NCBI GenBank assembly: GCA_036005525.1
Contig: DASYQM010000099.1
Span: 1-20,064 of the forward strand
From: UBA9676 sp036005525
Lineage (GTDB): Bacteria; Actinomycetota; Actinomycetes; Streptosporangiales; Streptosporangiaceae
Reading direction: 5' to 3'
Length of the DNA stretch: 20,064 nucleotides
Shown here: positions 7,655 to 15,813 of the stretch, in pieces
How the letters are laid out: the number at the start of each line of letters is the position of its first letter
How positions within the stretch are numbered: the first letter of the stretch is position 1
Program-made: the position numbers and the translations under genes
The notes under the pieces: model-generated
Told to the model about the DNA's origin: nothing
Database searches by the model: none
The model's input: only the letters and a program-made list of their open reading frames with translations

Positions 7655-8329
7655 ATGACTTCTGTCTTGTCCAGGATCGTCGCGGCTGTCCAGAGCAAGC
7701 TCCGTACCACGGTAGGCAAGAGATTCAGCAGGTTTGTGCTGGTGGCGATCGCGTCGCTGGCCTCGAGCATCATCATGCTCAACCTGCTCCTCGGCGTCTT
7801 CCACGTGAGCGCCGGCCTGTCCGGAGTCCTGGGCGCGATCACCGGCGCGGCCGTGAGCTACGTCCTGAGCCGCTGGGCATGGGAGCGCAAGGGCCGTCCG
7901 CATCTGCTCAAGGAGACGCTGCCGTTCTGGCTGGTCTCGGTGGGCGCCTGGTTCGTGCTCGGGGCGACGAGTCACTACGCCAGCGTCTGGGCAGTGTCGA
8001 TGGACAAGAGCCACTGGCAACGGGTGGTGATCGTGGACGGTGCCTACCTGCTGGCCAACTGCCTGACGTTCCTCACCCGCTTCGCGATCTTCCACTACCT
8101 CCTCTTCGCGGACCGCGGCGCCAAGGTGTCGGAGTCCGTGATGTCAGCGGCCGAAGCCGCCGGGGTCCCGGAAGCCGAGGACCTGGAGCCGTCGGAGCCG
8201 TTGGCGGCCAGCGGGTCGGGCGCGAGGGCGGGCGGCTCGCCCTGGGCCGGAAGCGCCGCGGAGCGGTCGCCTGGCCGCCGCCCGGATGCGGACCGGCCGG
8301 CGCTGCCGGAGCCCGGCACTCGGCGCTGA
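7655..8329 (+). CDS. GtrA-family membrane protein
   Basis: The 224-residue product has a GtrA-like domain with four predicted membrane helices (about 25-48, 53-72, 88-112 and 128-152) and typical charged bends such as SRWAWERKGRP and LTRFAIFHYLLF. Family members are thought to move lipid-linked sugars across the membrane or to aid their transfer. The start is ATG 7655, preceded by AGGAA. After residue 154 the sequence becomes a low-complexity tail of about 70 residues rich in Ala, Gly, Glu, Ser and Pro, which is unusual for this family. The coding region for that tail is antisense to the tail of the family 2 glycosyltransferase. The pairing of GtrA with such a glycosyltransferase is common, so the two probably act on one polyprenyl-phosphate sugar pathway. 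Confidence 0.85.
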   Translation: MTSVLSRIVAAVQSKLRTTVGKRFSRFVLVAIASLASSIIMLNLLLGVFHVSAGLSGVLGAITGAAVSYVLSRWAWERKGRPHLLKETLPFWLVSVGAWFVLGATSHYASVWAVSMDKSHWQRVVIVDGAYLLANCLTFLTRFAIFHYLLFADRGAKVSESVMSAAEAAGVPEAEDLEPSEPLAASGSGARAGGSPWAGSAAERSPGRRPDADRPALPEPGTRR

Positions 8330-9102
8330 CGCTCGCGCCACCAGGTGCCGACCACGACACTGGCAAACTTGAGCCCGTAGATGGCGTTATGCCCCTTCTT
8401 GCTCTCGCCGACCTTGCGCTTGTGGATGGTCGCGGGCACCTCCACCACCCGGAACCCATGCGCGAGCACGGCGATCAGCAGCTCTGACGACTGGTACTGC
8501 GGCTGCTCCAGCCGCACCGCGCCGGTCACCTCCGCCCGCATCGCGCGCAGGCCGAACGAGGAGTCGGTGATGCGCTGGCGGGTCAGTACGCTGATGGTCA
8601 CGGCGAAGACCCAGGTGCCCAGGCGGCGCACCAGGTCGTTCGTCTCCTGGCTGCCGAGCTTGCGCGAGCCGGTGACGAAATCGGCCTCGCCGGCCACCAC
8701 GGGTGCCAGCACGCGCTCCATCTCCGCCGGGTTGTACTGGCCATCGGCGTCGGTGGTCACGATGTAGCCGGCGCCGCCCTCGCGGGCAAGCCGGTATCCC
8801 AGGCGCAGCGCGGCGCCCTGGCCGCGATTGACCGGCACGTCGCAGACCAGCGCGCCCTGAGCCCTGGCCTCCTCCGCCGTCTTGTCCTTCGATCCGTCGG
8901 ACACCACGACGACCGCCGTCTTGAGCCCGCAGATCGTTGCCGGGAGCGCCTCGATCACCCGGCCGATCACGTCGGCCTCGTTGAAGGCGGCGATCACGAT
9001 CGCGACCGGCGGGAGTGCGCGAGCGGAGTCGCCGAAACCGGTGAAGAACGCGTCGGCCGCGGCGTCGTCGATGGCGGCGTTGTTCACCTTAGGACTTGTC
9101 AC
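8095..9102 (-). CDS. Family 2 glycosyltransferase (polyprenyl-phosphate sugar synthase type)
   Basis: The 335-residue protein is a GT2-fold (GT-A) glycosyltransferase resembling dolichyl- or polyprenyl-phosphate sugar synthases. Visible motifs are VAIVIAAFNEADVIG near residue 30, VVVSDGSKDKT, NRGQGAALRLGY, and the metal-binding TDADGQY. The core ends near WWRERQRR at about residue 255. The remaining 80 residues are low-complexity and lie antisense to gtrA. No membrane helices follow the catalytic domain, so a partner such as GtrA may supply them. The start is GTG 9102, which shares GTGA with the stop of the epimerase gene and has GGAGAGGGAG upstream; a longer frame to 9147 reads through the epimerase end. 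Translational coupling suggests both act in one sugar pathway. Confidence 0.9.
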   Translation of the reverse strand: MTSPKVNNAAIDDAAADAFFTGFGDSARALPPVAIVIAAFNEADVIGRVIEALPATICGLKTAVVVVSDGSKDKTAEEARAQGALVCDVPVNRGQGAALRLGYRLAREGGAGYIVTTDADGQYNPAEMERVLAPVVAGEADFVTGSRKLGSQETNDLVRRLGTWVFAVTISVLTRQRITDSSFGLRAMRAEVTGAVRLEQPQYQSSELLIAVLAHGFRVVEVPATIHKRKVGESKKGHNAIYGLKFASVVVGTWWRERQRRVPGSGSAGRSASGRRPGDRSAALPAQGEPPALAPDPLAANGSDGSRSSASGTPAASAADITDSDTLAPRSAKRR

Positions 9103-10043
9103 TGTGCTCCCTCTCCTTCGCCGGCGCGGGGAGCGAACTCCGGCCACAGCGTTGCCAGCCCGGACTTCAGGTCGTGCGCGGGCTGGTAGCCCAGCGCGCG
9201 GGCGGCAGAGATGTCCACGATCACCGCTGGCATCTCCCCGGGCTTGGCGGGGACATGCTCGACCGGGATGGGCGCCCCCGTGACGGCGCGCGCCGCCGCG
9301 ATGATGTCATTCACTGTGACCGACTCGCCGGCTCCCAAGATGAGTGGTCCGCGGCAGCCCGCCCGCCAGGCCAGCAGGATGCCCGCCACTATGTCATCGA
9401 CGTGGATCAGATCGCGGACCTGAGTGCCGTCCCCGTACACCTGGACGCCGTGGCCGTCGCGGGCGGCGCGCATGAGCCGCGGCACGAAGCTGTCCTTGGC
9501 CTCCATACCGGGCCCGTAGACATTGGAGAACCGCAGCGCGCAGCCGGCCATCCCGTACGAGGCCGAGTAGCAGCTGAGCAGCATCTCCCCGGCGGCTTTG
9601 GTCGCGCCGTAGGGAGTGAGCGGGCGGGTCGGCTGCTGTTCGGTGATGACGGCATCGCCGACATCACCGACGACCGCGTTGGTGGAGGCGAGCAGGAACG
9701 TGCCGACACCCCGGGTGCGGGCCAGCTCCAGCAGGCCCGCGGTGGCGGCCACGTTCGTCTCATACGTCCCGACCGGGTCCTCGATCGAACGGAGCACCGA
9801 GGTCACCGCCGCGAGGTGGACGATGACGTCGGTTCCGGGGGCGACGGCATGGTCGGCGACAGACGGCTCGCGCAGGTCGCCGACCACGGCGCTAACGCCC
9901 GGCACGGACGGCTCATGCTTGTCCGCCACGGTGACCTCGGCGCCGCTGTCAAGCAGTGTGGCGACGAGCCGCCTCCCGATGAAGCCAGACCCACCGGTCA
10001 CCAGTACCCGGGAACGTTGCTCATCCCCCAACGGATTCTCCAT
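9099..10043 (-). CDS. NAD-dependent sugar epimerase/dehydratase
   Basis: The 314-residue protein is an extended short-chain dehydrogenase of the GalE/RmlB superfamily. The NAD-binding GGSGFIG lies at 17-23 and DLREP at about 60-64. The catalytic pair is Tyr145 and Lys149 in TPYGATKAAGE, with a Ser/Thr in LLASTNAVVGD. RFSNVYGPG and the RDLIHVDDIV segment follow as in UDP-sugar 4-epimerases and dTDP-glucose 4,6-dehydratases. The exact sugar cannot be read from the sequence. It is the first gene of a two-gene unit and overlaps the glycosyltransferase by 4 bp. Start ATG 10043 fits the length of the family, but no strong ribosome binding site precedes it. Confidence 0.9.
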   Translation of the reverse strand: MENPLGDEQRSRVLVTGGSGFIGRRLVATLLDSGAEVTVADKHEPSVPGVSAVVGDLREPSVADHAVAPGTDVIVHLAAVTSVLRSIEDPVGTYETNVAATAGLLELARTRGVGTFLLASTNAVVGDVGDAVITEQQPTRPLTPYGATKAAGEMLLSCYSASYGMAGCALRFSNVYGPGMEAKDSFVPRLMRAARDGHGVQVYGDGTQVRDLIHVDDIVAGILLAWRAGCRGPLILGAGESVTVNDIIAAARAVTGAPIPVEHVPAKPGEMPAVIVDISAARALGYQPAHDLKSGLATLWPEFAPRAGEGEGAQ

Positions 10044-10353
10044 TCGCGATACGTCGAAGTTGTGTTCTACCTGGTGTACCGGGTTTCGCCGGGCCAGGTG
10101 ATCCAGTCGAGCCGAAAGCTACCAGGTGGCCAGGGGCTGCTGCGCCGCGGTTGGCGGCGCCGCCGGTGCCGGGCATCCGGCGCTGGCGGGCCGGTATCCG
10201 GCCACCCGTGCCCGCGCACGGTGCGGCGATTCATGCCGTTAGCTCCGGGAATGCGTTGTCGCCGGGGCCGCGACCGTGACGGTGCCTGGACAGTGTAGCC
10301 GCGCTTGCGGACACGGGCTTCGGGCACACGCCAGCGGTCCTGGCCAATCCTGG

Positions 10354-10424
10354 TCTGGTCGCTGCGGTTCGTGCCGACTCTGGTCACTCCGGTGCACGCT
10401 GCCTCTGGTCGCTGCGGTTCGTGC
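10354..10424. repeat. 21-bp exact direct repeat, 50-bp period
   Basis: Two identical 21-bp copies start at 10354 and 10404, each beginning TCTGGTCGCT and ending GGTTCGTGC. The similarity continues weakly into GAC(T). The copies are exactly 50 bp apart, close to five helical turns. Confidence 0.7.
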
Positions 10425-10495
10425 TGACTGCGCAGTGTGCCCGTCGGCTCCCGCCGAGCCACAATCGCAGGCGCCTGTTTCGGGCATCGGGGCCG

Positions 10496-10520
10496 GTACC
10501 GTGCCCGGGCGGTACATAAT
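10496..10520 (+). promoter_or_regulatory. Possible operator and -10 of the dynamin-like operon
   Basis: GTACCG (10496-10501) and CGGTAC (10510-10515) flank an 8-bp centre containing CCCGGG, and the dyad runs straight into CATAAT (10515-10520), a fair -10. No clear -35 lies 17 bp upstream. The next gene starts about 170 bp downstream. Confidence 0.35.
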
Positions 10521-10688
10521 TACCACGTCAGAGGAAGCGCTTCGGGCGGGGGCCGCCGTTACCCATGGTGGCCGTGGAATGCCAGCGGCGCGCACAGGCT
10601 AGTGATGCTCGAGTTACGCACGGTCACCGCGATGTGACCGGCCGACGAGTTGACGCCGAATGCGTTGAGGCGGGATGACGGAAGGGCG

Positions 10689-12869
10689 ATGACCGAAGGT
10701 CAGAGCGTGACAGCCGCGGCGCGCGATCAGAGGGCGGGCGCTGGCGCCCCGGCTGCTCAGGAACCCGCGGCCCCCGCCGTCGCCTCAGCTGCCCCGGAAC
10801 CCGCGGCCCCGGCCGTCGACTCAGCTGCCCCGGAACCCGCGGCCCCGGCCGTCGCCTCAGCCGGCGCCACCCACCTTGGCGCCGCAGCCCCGTCCGCTGC
10901 CCCGCCCGGCACGGCCGCCCCCGCCGGGCCCGCCAGCCCGCCTGAGAGCGCCGCCACCGCCGGGCCTGCCACCCCGCATGAGACCGTCGCCGCTCGCGGG
11001 ACCACTGCAACGGCCGAGAGCAGCGCCGTCCCGCCGGACGGTCCGCCATCCGAGCCTCCGGTCCGAGTGAATGCCCAGCTGATCGAGTCCGCGATCCTCG
11101 CGCTGCGCAAGCCGATCGTCGCCGCGCAACTGCCGCTGGAGGCCCCCGGAGTCGAGGAGGCCCGTGGGGAGCGGCGCAAGCTGCTCGGCCAGATCGACGA
11201 TTATCTGCTCCCACGGCTGCGCGAGTCCGGCTCCCCGATCCTGGTCGCCCTGGTGGGCTCGACGGGAGCGGGCAAGTCGACCCTGGTCAACAGCATCGTC
11301 GGAGCGCACGTCAGCATGACCGGCATCCGGCGCCCGACAACGAACAGCCCCGTGCTCGCCTGCCATCCCGACGATGTGGACTGGTTCGCGGAAAATGTCT
11401 TCCTCCCCACCGTGCCCCGGGTACGCCAGGAAGGACTCGCCCGGTCGGGCCGCGACGGCCTCCTCGTCCTGGCCGCGAGCGAGGGCATGCCCAAGGGCGT
11501 TGCCCTCCTCGACACCCCGGATATCGACTCGGTCGTGCAGGAGCACCGCGATTTCGCGCACCAGTTCCTCGATGCCTCCGACCTATGGCTGTTCATGACC
11601 ACCGCGAGCCGGTATGCCGACGCCGCCGTCTGGGACCTGCTGCAGCACGCGCGGGACCGGGGCGCCGCGCTCGGGATTGTCTTGTCCCGCGTCAACGAGG
11701 CGTCGGCGCCCCAGCTGATTGAGCATTTCGGCGCGATGCTTGAGGCCAACGGCCTGGGCAGCAATCAGCGCTTCCTCATCCTGGAGACCGTGCTCTCCGA
11801 CGGGATGCTGCCCGCCGAGGCCTCCGGCCCCATCCAGCAGTGGCTGGCCGAAGCCGCGCAGTCCGACCGCCGGGTCGCGGTGCTCACACAGACCATGTCC
11901 GGTGTGCTGGACACCTTCCCTACCCGGGTCCCGACTCTCGCCGCCCACGTGGAAGCGCAGGCTGGACTGCGCGACGACCTGATCGCCGCGGTGACGGGCG
12001 CCTACCGGGCGGCGCTCGCCGAAATCGAAACCTCGACGGCCGATGGCTCGCTGCTGCGCGGCGAGGTGCTCGCCCGGTGGCAGGACTTCGCCAGCACCGG
12101 TGATCTGCTCCGTGCGCTCCAGACCCGCCGGACGGTTGGCAGGCAGCGCCGCCGCCGCAGCCCGGCGCGAGCCCAGGCGCTGCGATCCGCGCTGCGGACG
12201 GCCCTGGAGTCGCTGCTGATCTCGGTCGCCGACCGGGCGGCAGAGGTCTCGGTTTCCCACTGGCGGGATCACCCGGCGGGAGCCGCGCTCCTTGATCAGC
12301 TTGGTGCCGGCGGGGACAGCGACGACTGGGGCGGCTCACAGTTCGCCATCGAGGCCGGCGTGATCTTCGGCTTCGATCCCGCTGCCGGGGAGAGCCAGGG
12401 AGGTGCCGGCGATGACGGCCCGGAGCAGGCCGTCGCCCGGCTGGGACGTGCATCGGCCGACCTGGCCACGCATGCCGCCCGGGCCGTCAGCTCGTGGCAG
12501 GACCAGGTGCTGCGCGTCGTCAAGGCCGAGAACGTGACCAAACGGTCGATCGCCCGGATCATCAGCTTCGATGACGAGTCGCTCGCCACGGTGCTCATGG
12601 TCGGGCTGCTGGTACAGGACGCGCCCGAGGCCGAAGTCGAGGAGAGTACCACCGCGATCCCGCAGCGGCTGCTCACCGCGCTGTTCGGCGCCGGGCCCCT
12701 GCGTGACGTCGCCAGGTCCGCCCGGTTGGACCTGCTGTACCGCGTCGGCCTGATCTTTGATGAGGAGATGCTGCGGTTTTCGAGGATCCTCGGCGGGACC
12801 GAGGTTCCCGACGCTAGCGCCGCCCTCCAGCTCTATCAGGCGACGTACGCCCTTGAGGTGACGCGGTGA
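10689..12869 (+). CDS. Dynamin-like GTPase, soluble partner
   Basis: The 726-residue protein has an N-terminal tail of about 120 residues rich in Ala and Pro, then a dynamin-family GTPase domain. The P-loop is GSTGAGKST at 190-198, the switch II DTPDID is at 275-280, and LSRVNE takes the place of the usual NKxD. The C-terminal half is helical with no clear membrane span. Actinobacterial pairs of this kind (DynA/DynB of Streptomyces) stabilise FtsZ rings at sporulation septa; the same role here is inferred. ATG 10689 is chosen over an in-frame TTG at 10650. Upstream, ATG 10675 opens a five-codon frame whose TGA overlaps this ATG. The gene ends in GTGA, shared with the next start. Confidence 0.88.
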   Translation: MTEGQSVTAAARDQRAGAGAPAAQEPAAPAVASAAPEPAAPAVDSAAPEPAAPAVASAGATHLGAAAPSAAPPGTAAPAGPASPPESAATAGPATPHETVAARGTTATAESSAVPPDGPPSEPPVRVNAQLIESAILALRKPIVAAQLPLEAPGVEEARGERRKLLGQIDDYLLPRLRESGSPILVALVGSTGAGKSTLVNSIVGAHVSMTGIRRPTTNSPVLACHPDDVDWFAENVFLPTVPRVRQEGLARSGRDGLLVLAASEGMPKGVALLDTPDIDSVVQEHRDFAHQFLDASDLWLFMTTASRYADAAVWDLLQHARDRGAALGIVLSRVNEASAPQLIEHFGAMLEANGLGSNQRFLILETVLSDGMLPAEASGPIQQWLAEAAQSDRRVAVLTQTMSGVLDTFPTRVPTLAAHVEAQAGLRDDLIAAVTGAYRAALAEIETSTADGSLLRGEVLARWQDFASTGDLLRALQTRRTVGRQRRRRSPARAQALRSALRTALESLLISVADRAAEVSVSHWRDHPAGAALLDQLGAGGDSDDWGGSQFAIEAGVIFGFDPAAGESQGGAGDDGPEQAVARLGRASADLATHAARAVSSWQDQVLRVVKAENVTKRSIARIISFDDESLATVLMVGLLVQDAPEAEVEESTTAIPQRLLTALFGAGPLRDVARSARLDLLYRVGLIFDEEMLRFSRILGGTEVPDASAALQLYQATYALEVTR
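10749..10856 (+). repeat. Three tandem 36-bp repeats inside the first dynamin-like gene
   Basis: Three in-frame copies (10749-10784, 10785-10820, 10821-10856) each encode a 12-residue unit of the form SAAPEPAAPAVA. The second and third copies are nearly identical in DNA and the first is slightly diverged. The array lies in the disordered N-terminal tail, so copy number can change without breaking the frame. Confidence 0.9.
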
Positions 12870-14689
12870 CCGGTGTGGAATCACCCCGCTCAGGGCTCAC
12901 CGGTTCCGGGCTCGCTGGCTCCGGCGTTGCCGGTTCCGGGCTCGCTGGCTCCGGGGTCGCTGGTTCCGGGCTCGCTGGCTCCGGGCTGGGCCGGACGCCC
13001 CTGAGCACGGACGGGCTCGCCGATGTCGACCTCGCCGGTTCCGGGCTCGCGCGAGGCCGGCCGACCGGCACGCCCGCCCTTTCCGACCGGCTGACGGCAC
13101 TCGCCCGCATGGCGCAGATCGGGGCCACCCGCAGCGGTCATGACGGGTTCGACCCTGAGCTGCTGCGGGAGGCGGAAGACCTGCTCGGCCGGGCGGGGGA
13201 GCGGCTGCGGATGTCGGCCGAACACACCGTGGTGGTCCTGGCCGGCGGCACCGGCAGCGGCAAGTCCTCGCTCTTCAACCGGCTGGCGGGCGCCGACTTC
13301 TCGCCGGTCGGGGTGGTCCGCCCGGTGACCAGGGAGGCGTACGCCTGCGCCTGGGGACCGGACGGCGCGGGCCCGCTGCTGGACTGGCTTGGCGTGGCCG
13401 GACGCAACCGGTATGCCCGCTCCAGCGCGCTCGACGCCGGTGAAAGCTCGCTGGGAGGGCTGCTCCTGCTCGACCTGCCCGACCACGACTCGGTGCTGTC
13501 GGGCGCGACCAGTTCGGTGAACCGGCTGGTATCTCTCGCCGACCTGATGGTGTGGGTGCTCGATCCGCAGAAGTACGCCGACGCCGCCGTGCACAGCCGC
13601 TACCTGGTGCCGATGGCCGGCCACTCGTCGGTTATCTCCGTCGTGCTCAACCAGGCCGACCTGCTCACCCCGGAGCAGGCGCACGACTGCGTGGAGGACC
13701 TGCAGCGCCTGCTCGAAACCGAGGGTCTGCACGACAGCAGGGTGCTGGTCACCTCGGCCGCCACCGGCGCCGGGATCGACGAGCTGCGCGAAGTGCTGAT
13801 CACGGCCGTGTCGGCGCGACGCGCCAGCACGGCGCGGATCTCCGCAGACGTAACCGCCTTCGCGGCCTGGTTCGCGCCTTACGCCGGCACGGCCGACCTG
13901 GAGGAGCCTGAGCGGCACGAACAGGCGCTGGTAGCTGCGTTCTCACAGGCCGCGGGGGTGGCTGGGGTGGGCCGCGCGCTGCAGAGCGCACGGGAGCTCA
14001 AGGCCGTGGACTACGTCGGCTGGCCGGTCTCCTGGCTTGCCGACCGCTTGCTGCAACGCGACCCGGTGCGCAAGGCCCGGCTGGGCACCCTGTGGGAGGA
14101 ACTGCGCGGCGTGTCCGCCGGACCGGCTGGCGCGCACAAGGCCGAGATCGACAACGCGATCACGGCGCTCGCCGACGAGGTCACGCCTGGCTTGCCCGCG
14201 CCGTGGCCCGCCACGGTGCGCAGCGCCGCCCGGTCCCAGATGGATGCCATCCCCTACGCGCTCGGCCGTACTATCGCCGACGCCCTGCCGGCCGAGAACA
14301 GCGTCGCCCCGTGGTGGCGGGTGGTGACCGCCTGGCAGATCCTGCTGCTGGGAGGCGTGGCGGCGGGGCTGGTGTGGCTGCTGACGCTGGCCACGGCCGG
14401 GATCGTCCAGGCCCTGCAGGACAGCACGGCCACGTTCGGCAGCGTCGGGCTGCTGCCGTGGATCGCGATCATGGTCGCAGCGGCGCTTCTGCTCGGCTGG
14501 CTCACCGCGACTGGCTGCATGACCCTCGTCATCCGCAACGCCGACCGTGAGCGCGAGCGGGCCGAGGGGCAGATGCGCGCCGGGATCGCCGAGGTCGCAC
14601 GGCAGATGGTGATCCTGCCTGTCGAGCAGGAGCTGTCCACCTACACCCGGTTCCGTGACGAACTGGCCGTCGCCGCGGGGCGCCGCTGA
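12866..14689 (+). CDS. Dynamin-like / YfjP-type GTPase with two C-terminal membrane helices
   Basis: The 607-residue protein starts at GTG 12866, overlapping the previous stop by GTGA. Residues 10-65 are Gly/Ser/Leu/Ala repeats. The GTPase domain has P-loop GGTGSGKSS at 127-135, DLPDHDS as switch II, and NQAD as the base-specificity motif, which is closer to the canonical NKxD than in its partner. Two hydrophobic spans near the C-terminus (about 491-515 and 528-556) anchor it in the membrane, followed by a basic, charged tail. A membrane-anchored GTPase coupled to a soluble one matches the actinobacterial paired dynamin arrangement. A role in septum or membrane remodelling is inferred. Confidence 0.88.
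   Translation: MTGVESPRSGLTGSGLAGSGVAGSGLAGSGVAGSGLAGSGLGRTPLSTDGLADVDLAGSGLARGRPTGTPALSDRLTALARMAQIGATRSGHDGFDPELLREAEDLLGRAGERLRMSAEHTVVVLAGGTGSGKSSLFNRLAGADFSPVGVVRPVTREAYACAWGPDGAGPLLDWLGVAGRNRYARSSALDAGESSLGGLLLLDLPDHDSVLSGATSSVNRLVSLADLMVWVLDPQKYADAAVHSRYLVPMAGHSSVISVVLNQADLLTPEQAHDCVEDLQRLLETEGLHDSRVLVTSAATGAGIDELREVLITAVSARRASTARISADVTAFAAWFAPYAGTADLEEPERHEQALVAAFSQAAGVAGVGRALQSARELKAVDYVGWPVSWLADRLLQRDPVRKARLGTLWEELRGVSAGPAGAHKAEIDNAITALADEVTPGLPAPWPATVRSAARSQMDAIPYALGRTIADALPAENSVAPWWRVVTAWQILLLGGVAAGLVWLLTLATAGIVQALQDSTATFGSVGLLPWIAIMVAAALLLGWLTATGCMTLVIRNADRERERAEGQMRAGIAEVARQMVILPVEQELSTYTRFRDELAVAAGRR
12901..12990 (+). repeat. Three tandem 30-bp repeats inside the second dynamin-like gene
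   Basis: Copies at 12901-12930, 12931-12960 and 12961-12990 share the core GGTTCCGGGCTCGCTGGCTC and encode alternating GSGLA/GSGVA pentapeptides. Each 30-bp unit is itself two diverged 15-bp units. A further single unit occurs near 13036. Confidence 0.92.
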
Positions 14690-14820
14690 GTGGGTGTCGA
14701 GGGGCGTGGCTGAGGCGGTGCCGACGGCGTAGCTGAGGCGGCGTCGGCGAGCGTAGCCGTGGCCCGGCCAGCGGCATCCGCCCGCGCGCGAACCGGGAAG
14801 CATTCCGGCTCGTCCACAGT

Positions 14821-14850
14821 TCACTGTAATGATGTAATACATCGCAGTGA
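14821..14850. promoter_or_regulatory. Nested dyad before the protease gene, candidate operator/promoter
   Basis: A perfect palindrome with 6-bp arms, GATGTA-A-TACATC (14831-14843), is enclosed by TCACTG (14821-14826) and CAGTGA (14845-14850). TGTAAT occurs twice, at 14825 and 14834. The AT-rich block stands out in very GC-rich DNA and ends 12 bp before the GTG start at 14863. It contains -10-like TAATGA and TAATAC. GntR-type repressors bind sites of this general form, but the binder is not identifiable. Confidence 0.6.
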
Positions 14851-14862
14851 CCGGAGGCGAGC

Positions 14863-15813
14863 GTGGCCGAACAATCTCCGCTTGATGCCTACTCTCAGGT
14901 GGTGGCCGGGGTAGCGGCGCACCTCACCGGGAAGGTGGCCAGCCTGCGCGTCCCCGTGTCGCGCTCCCGCGGGCCCGCTCCCCGCCGGGGCGGTGAGAGC
15001 CTCGGCTCGGCCGTCGTGTACACCAGCGACGGTTTCCTGCTGACCAACGCCCACGTGGTGGGCAGCTCTCAGTCCGGCACGGCATCGTTTGCCGACGGAT
15101 CCTCCGCCCCGTTCACCGTCGTCGGCGCGGACTCGCTGTCCGATCTCGCCGTGCTCAGAGCGTCCGGTTCCACCCCGCCGCCCGCTGAGCTCGGTGAGGC
15201 GGATCAGCTGGTGGTCGGCCAGCTGGTGGTCGCCGTCGGCAACCCGCTCGGCCTGGCCGGCTCGGTGACCGCGGGCGTGGTCAGCGGCCTCGGACGGTCG
15301 CTGCCCACCCCCGGCGGCCGCCTGGTCGAGGACGTGATCCAGACCGACGCGGCACTCAACCCTGGCAATTCGGGGGGAGCGCTCGCTGACAGCCAGGCCC
15401 GGGTGGTGGGGATCAACACTGCCGTTGCGGGGGTCGGTCTGGGGATGGCCGTCCCGATCAACGCAACCACGCGGCGGATCATCTCGACCCTCATGCGGGA
15501 CGGCAAGGTCCGGCGCGCCTATCTCGGGCTGGTCAGTATGCCCGGTCCGCTGCCCGCCCCGCTGCAGGAACGGTTTGGCCGTAAGACCGGCCTGCGGGTG
15601 AGCCAGGTCGTCTCCGGCAGCCCCGCCGACCGCGCCGGCCTGCGGGCCGGTGACCTGCTGCTGACCGCGGCCGGCAAGCCGGTGGAGAAGGCGCAGGACC
15701 TGCAGCGGCTGATGTTCGCCGATGCCATCGGCAAGCCGTTCGCGATCACGGTCATGCGCAACGGGGCACTGGTGGACGTCATCGCCCAGCCCTCCGAGCT
15801 GGTCGCCGCCTGA
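14863..15813 (+). CDS. Trypsin-like serine protease with PDZ domain (HtrA/DegP type, no export signal)
   Basis: The 316-residue product is an S1C (HtrA-type) protease. The catalytic triad is His64 (LTNAHVV), Asp94 (LSDLAVL) and Ser170 (NPGNSGGAL), with the oxyanion-loop sequence typical of the family. A PDZ domain (about 225-312) carries YLGL at its start and GSPADRAGLRAGDLLL. Unlike most HtrA proteins, it has neither a signal peptide nor an N-terminal membrane helix; the first 45 residues are polar and basic. It may act in the cytoplasm or at the inner membrane face. GTG 14863 is preceded by GGAGG. The dyad at 14821-14850 suggests dedicated control. It stands alone, after the dynamin operon and before the ssb-like gene. 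Confidence 0.92.
   Translation: MAEQSPLDAYSQVVAGVAAHLTGKVASLRVPVSRSRGPAPRRGGESLGSAVVYTSDGFLLTNAHVVGSSQSGTASFADGSSAPFTVVGADSLSDLAVLRASGSTPPPAELGEADQLVVGQLVVAVGNPLGLAGSVTAGVVSGLGRSLPTPGGRLVEDVIQTDAALNPGNSGGALADSQARVVGINTAVAGVGLGMAVPINATTRRIISTLMRDGKVRRAYLGLVSMPGPLPAPLQERFGRKTGLRVSQVVSGSPADRAGLRAGDLLLTAAGKPVEKAQDLQRLMFADAIGKPFAITVMRNGALVDVIAQPSELVAA

Larger units (their letters stand above)
10044..10688. other. Long divergent intergenic region with repeats and a possible promoter
   Basis: This 645-bp gap separates the leftward epimerase from the rightward dynamin-like operon. No frame in it resembles a protein. It contains a 21-bp exact direct repeat (10354-10374 and 10404-10424), a 20-bp dyad (10496-10515) touching a CATAAT hexamer (10515-10520), and the perfect palindrome GAAGCGCTTC (10534-10543). 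The dynamin operon promoter is the most likely content. Confidence 0.5.

Noticed and set aside
12901..12990. Regular 30-bp repeats considered as a CRISPR array
   Set aside because: There are no spacers, the repeats are contiguous and in frame, and they encode a GSGLA tail.
13943..14842. Minus-strand frame covering the end of the second dynamin-like gene and the operator
   Set aside because: It is antisense to a well-supported GTPase with membrane helices, and the product shows only composition bias.
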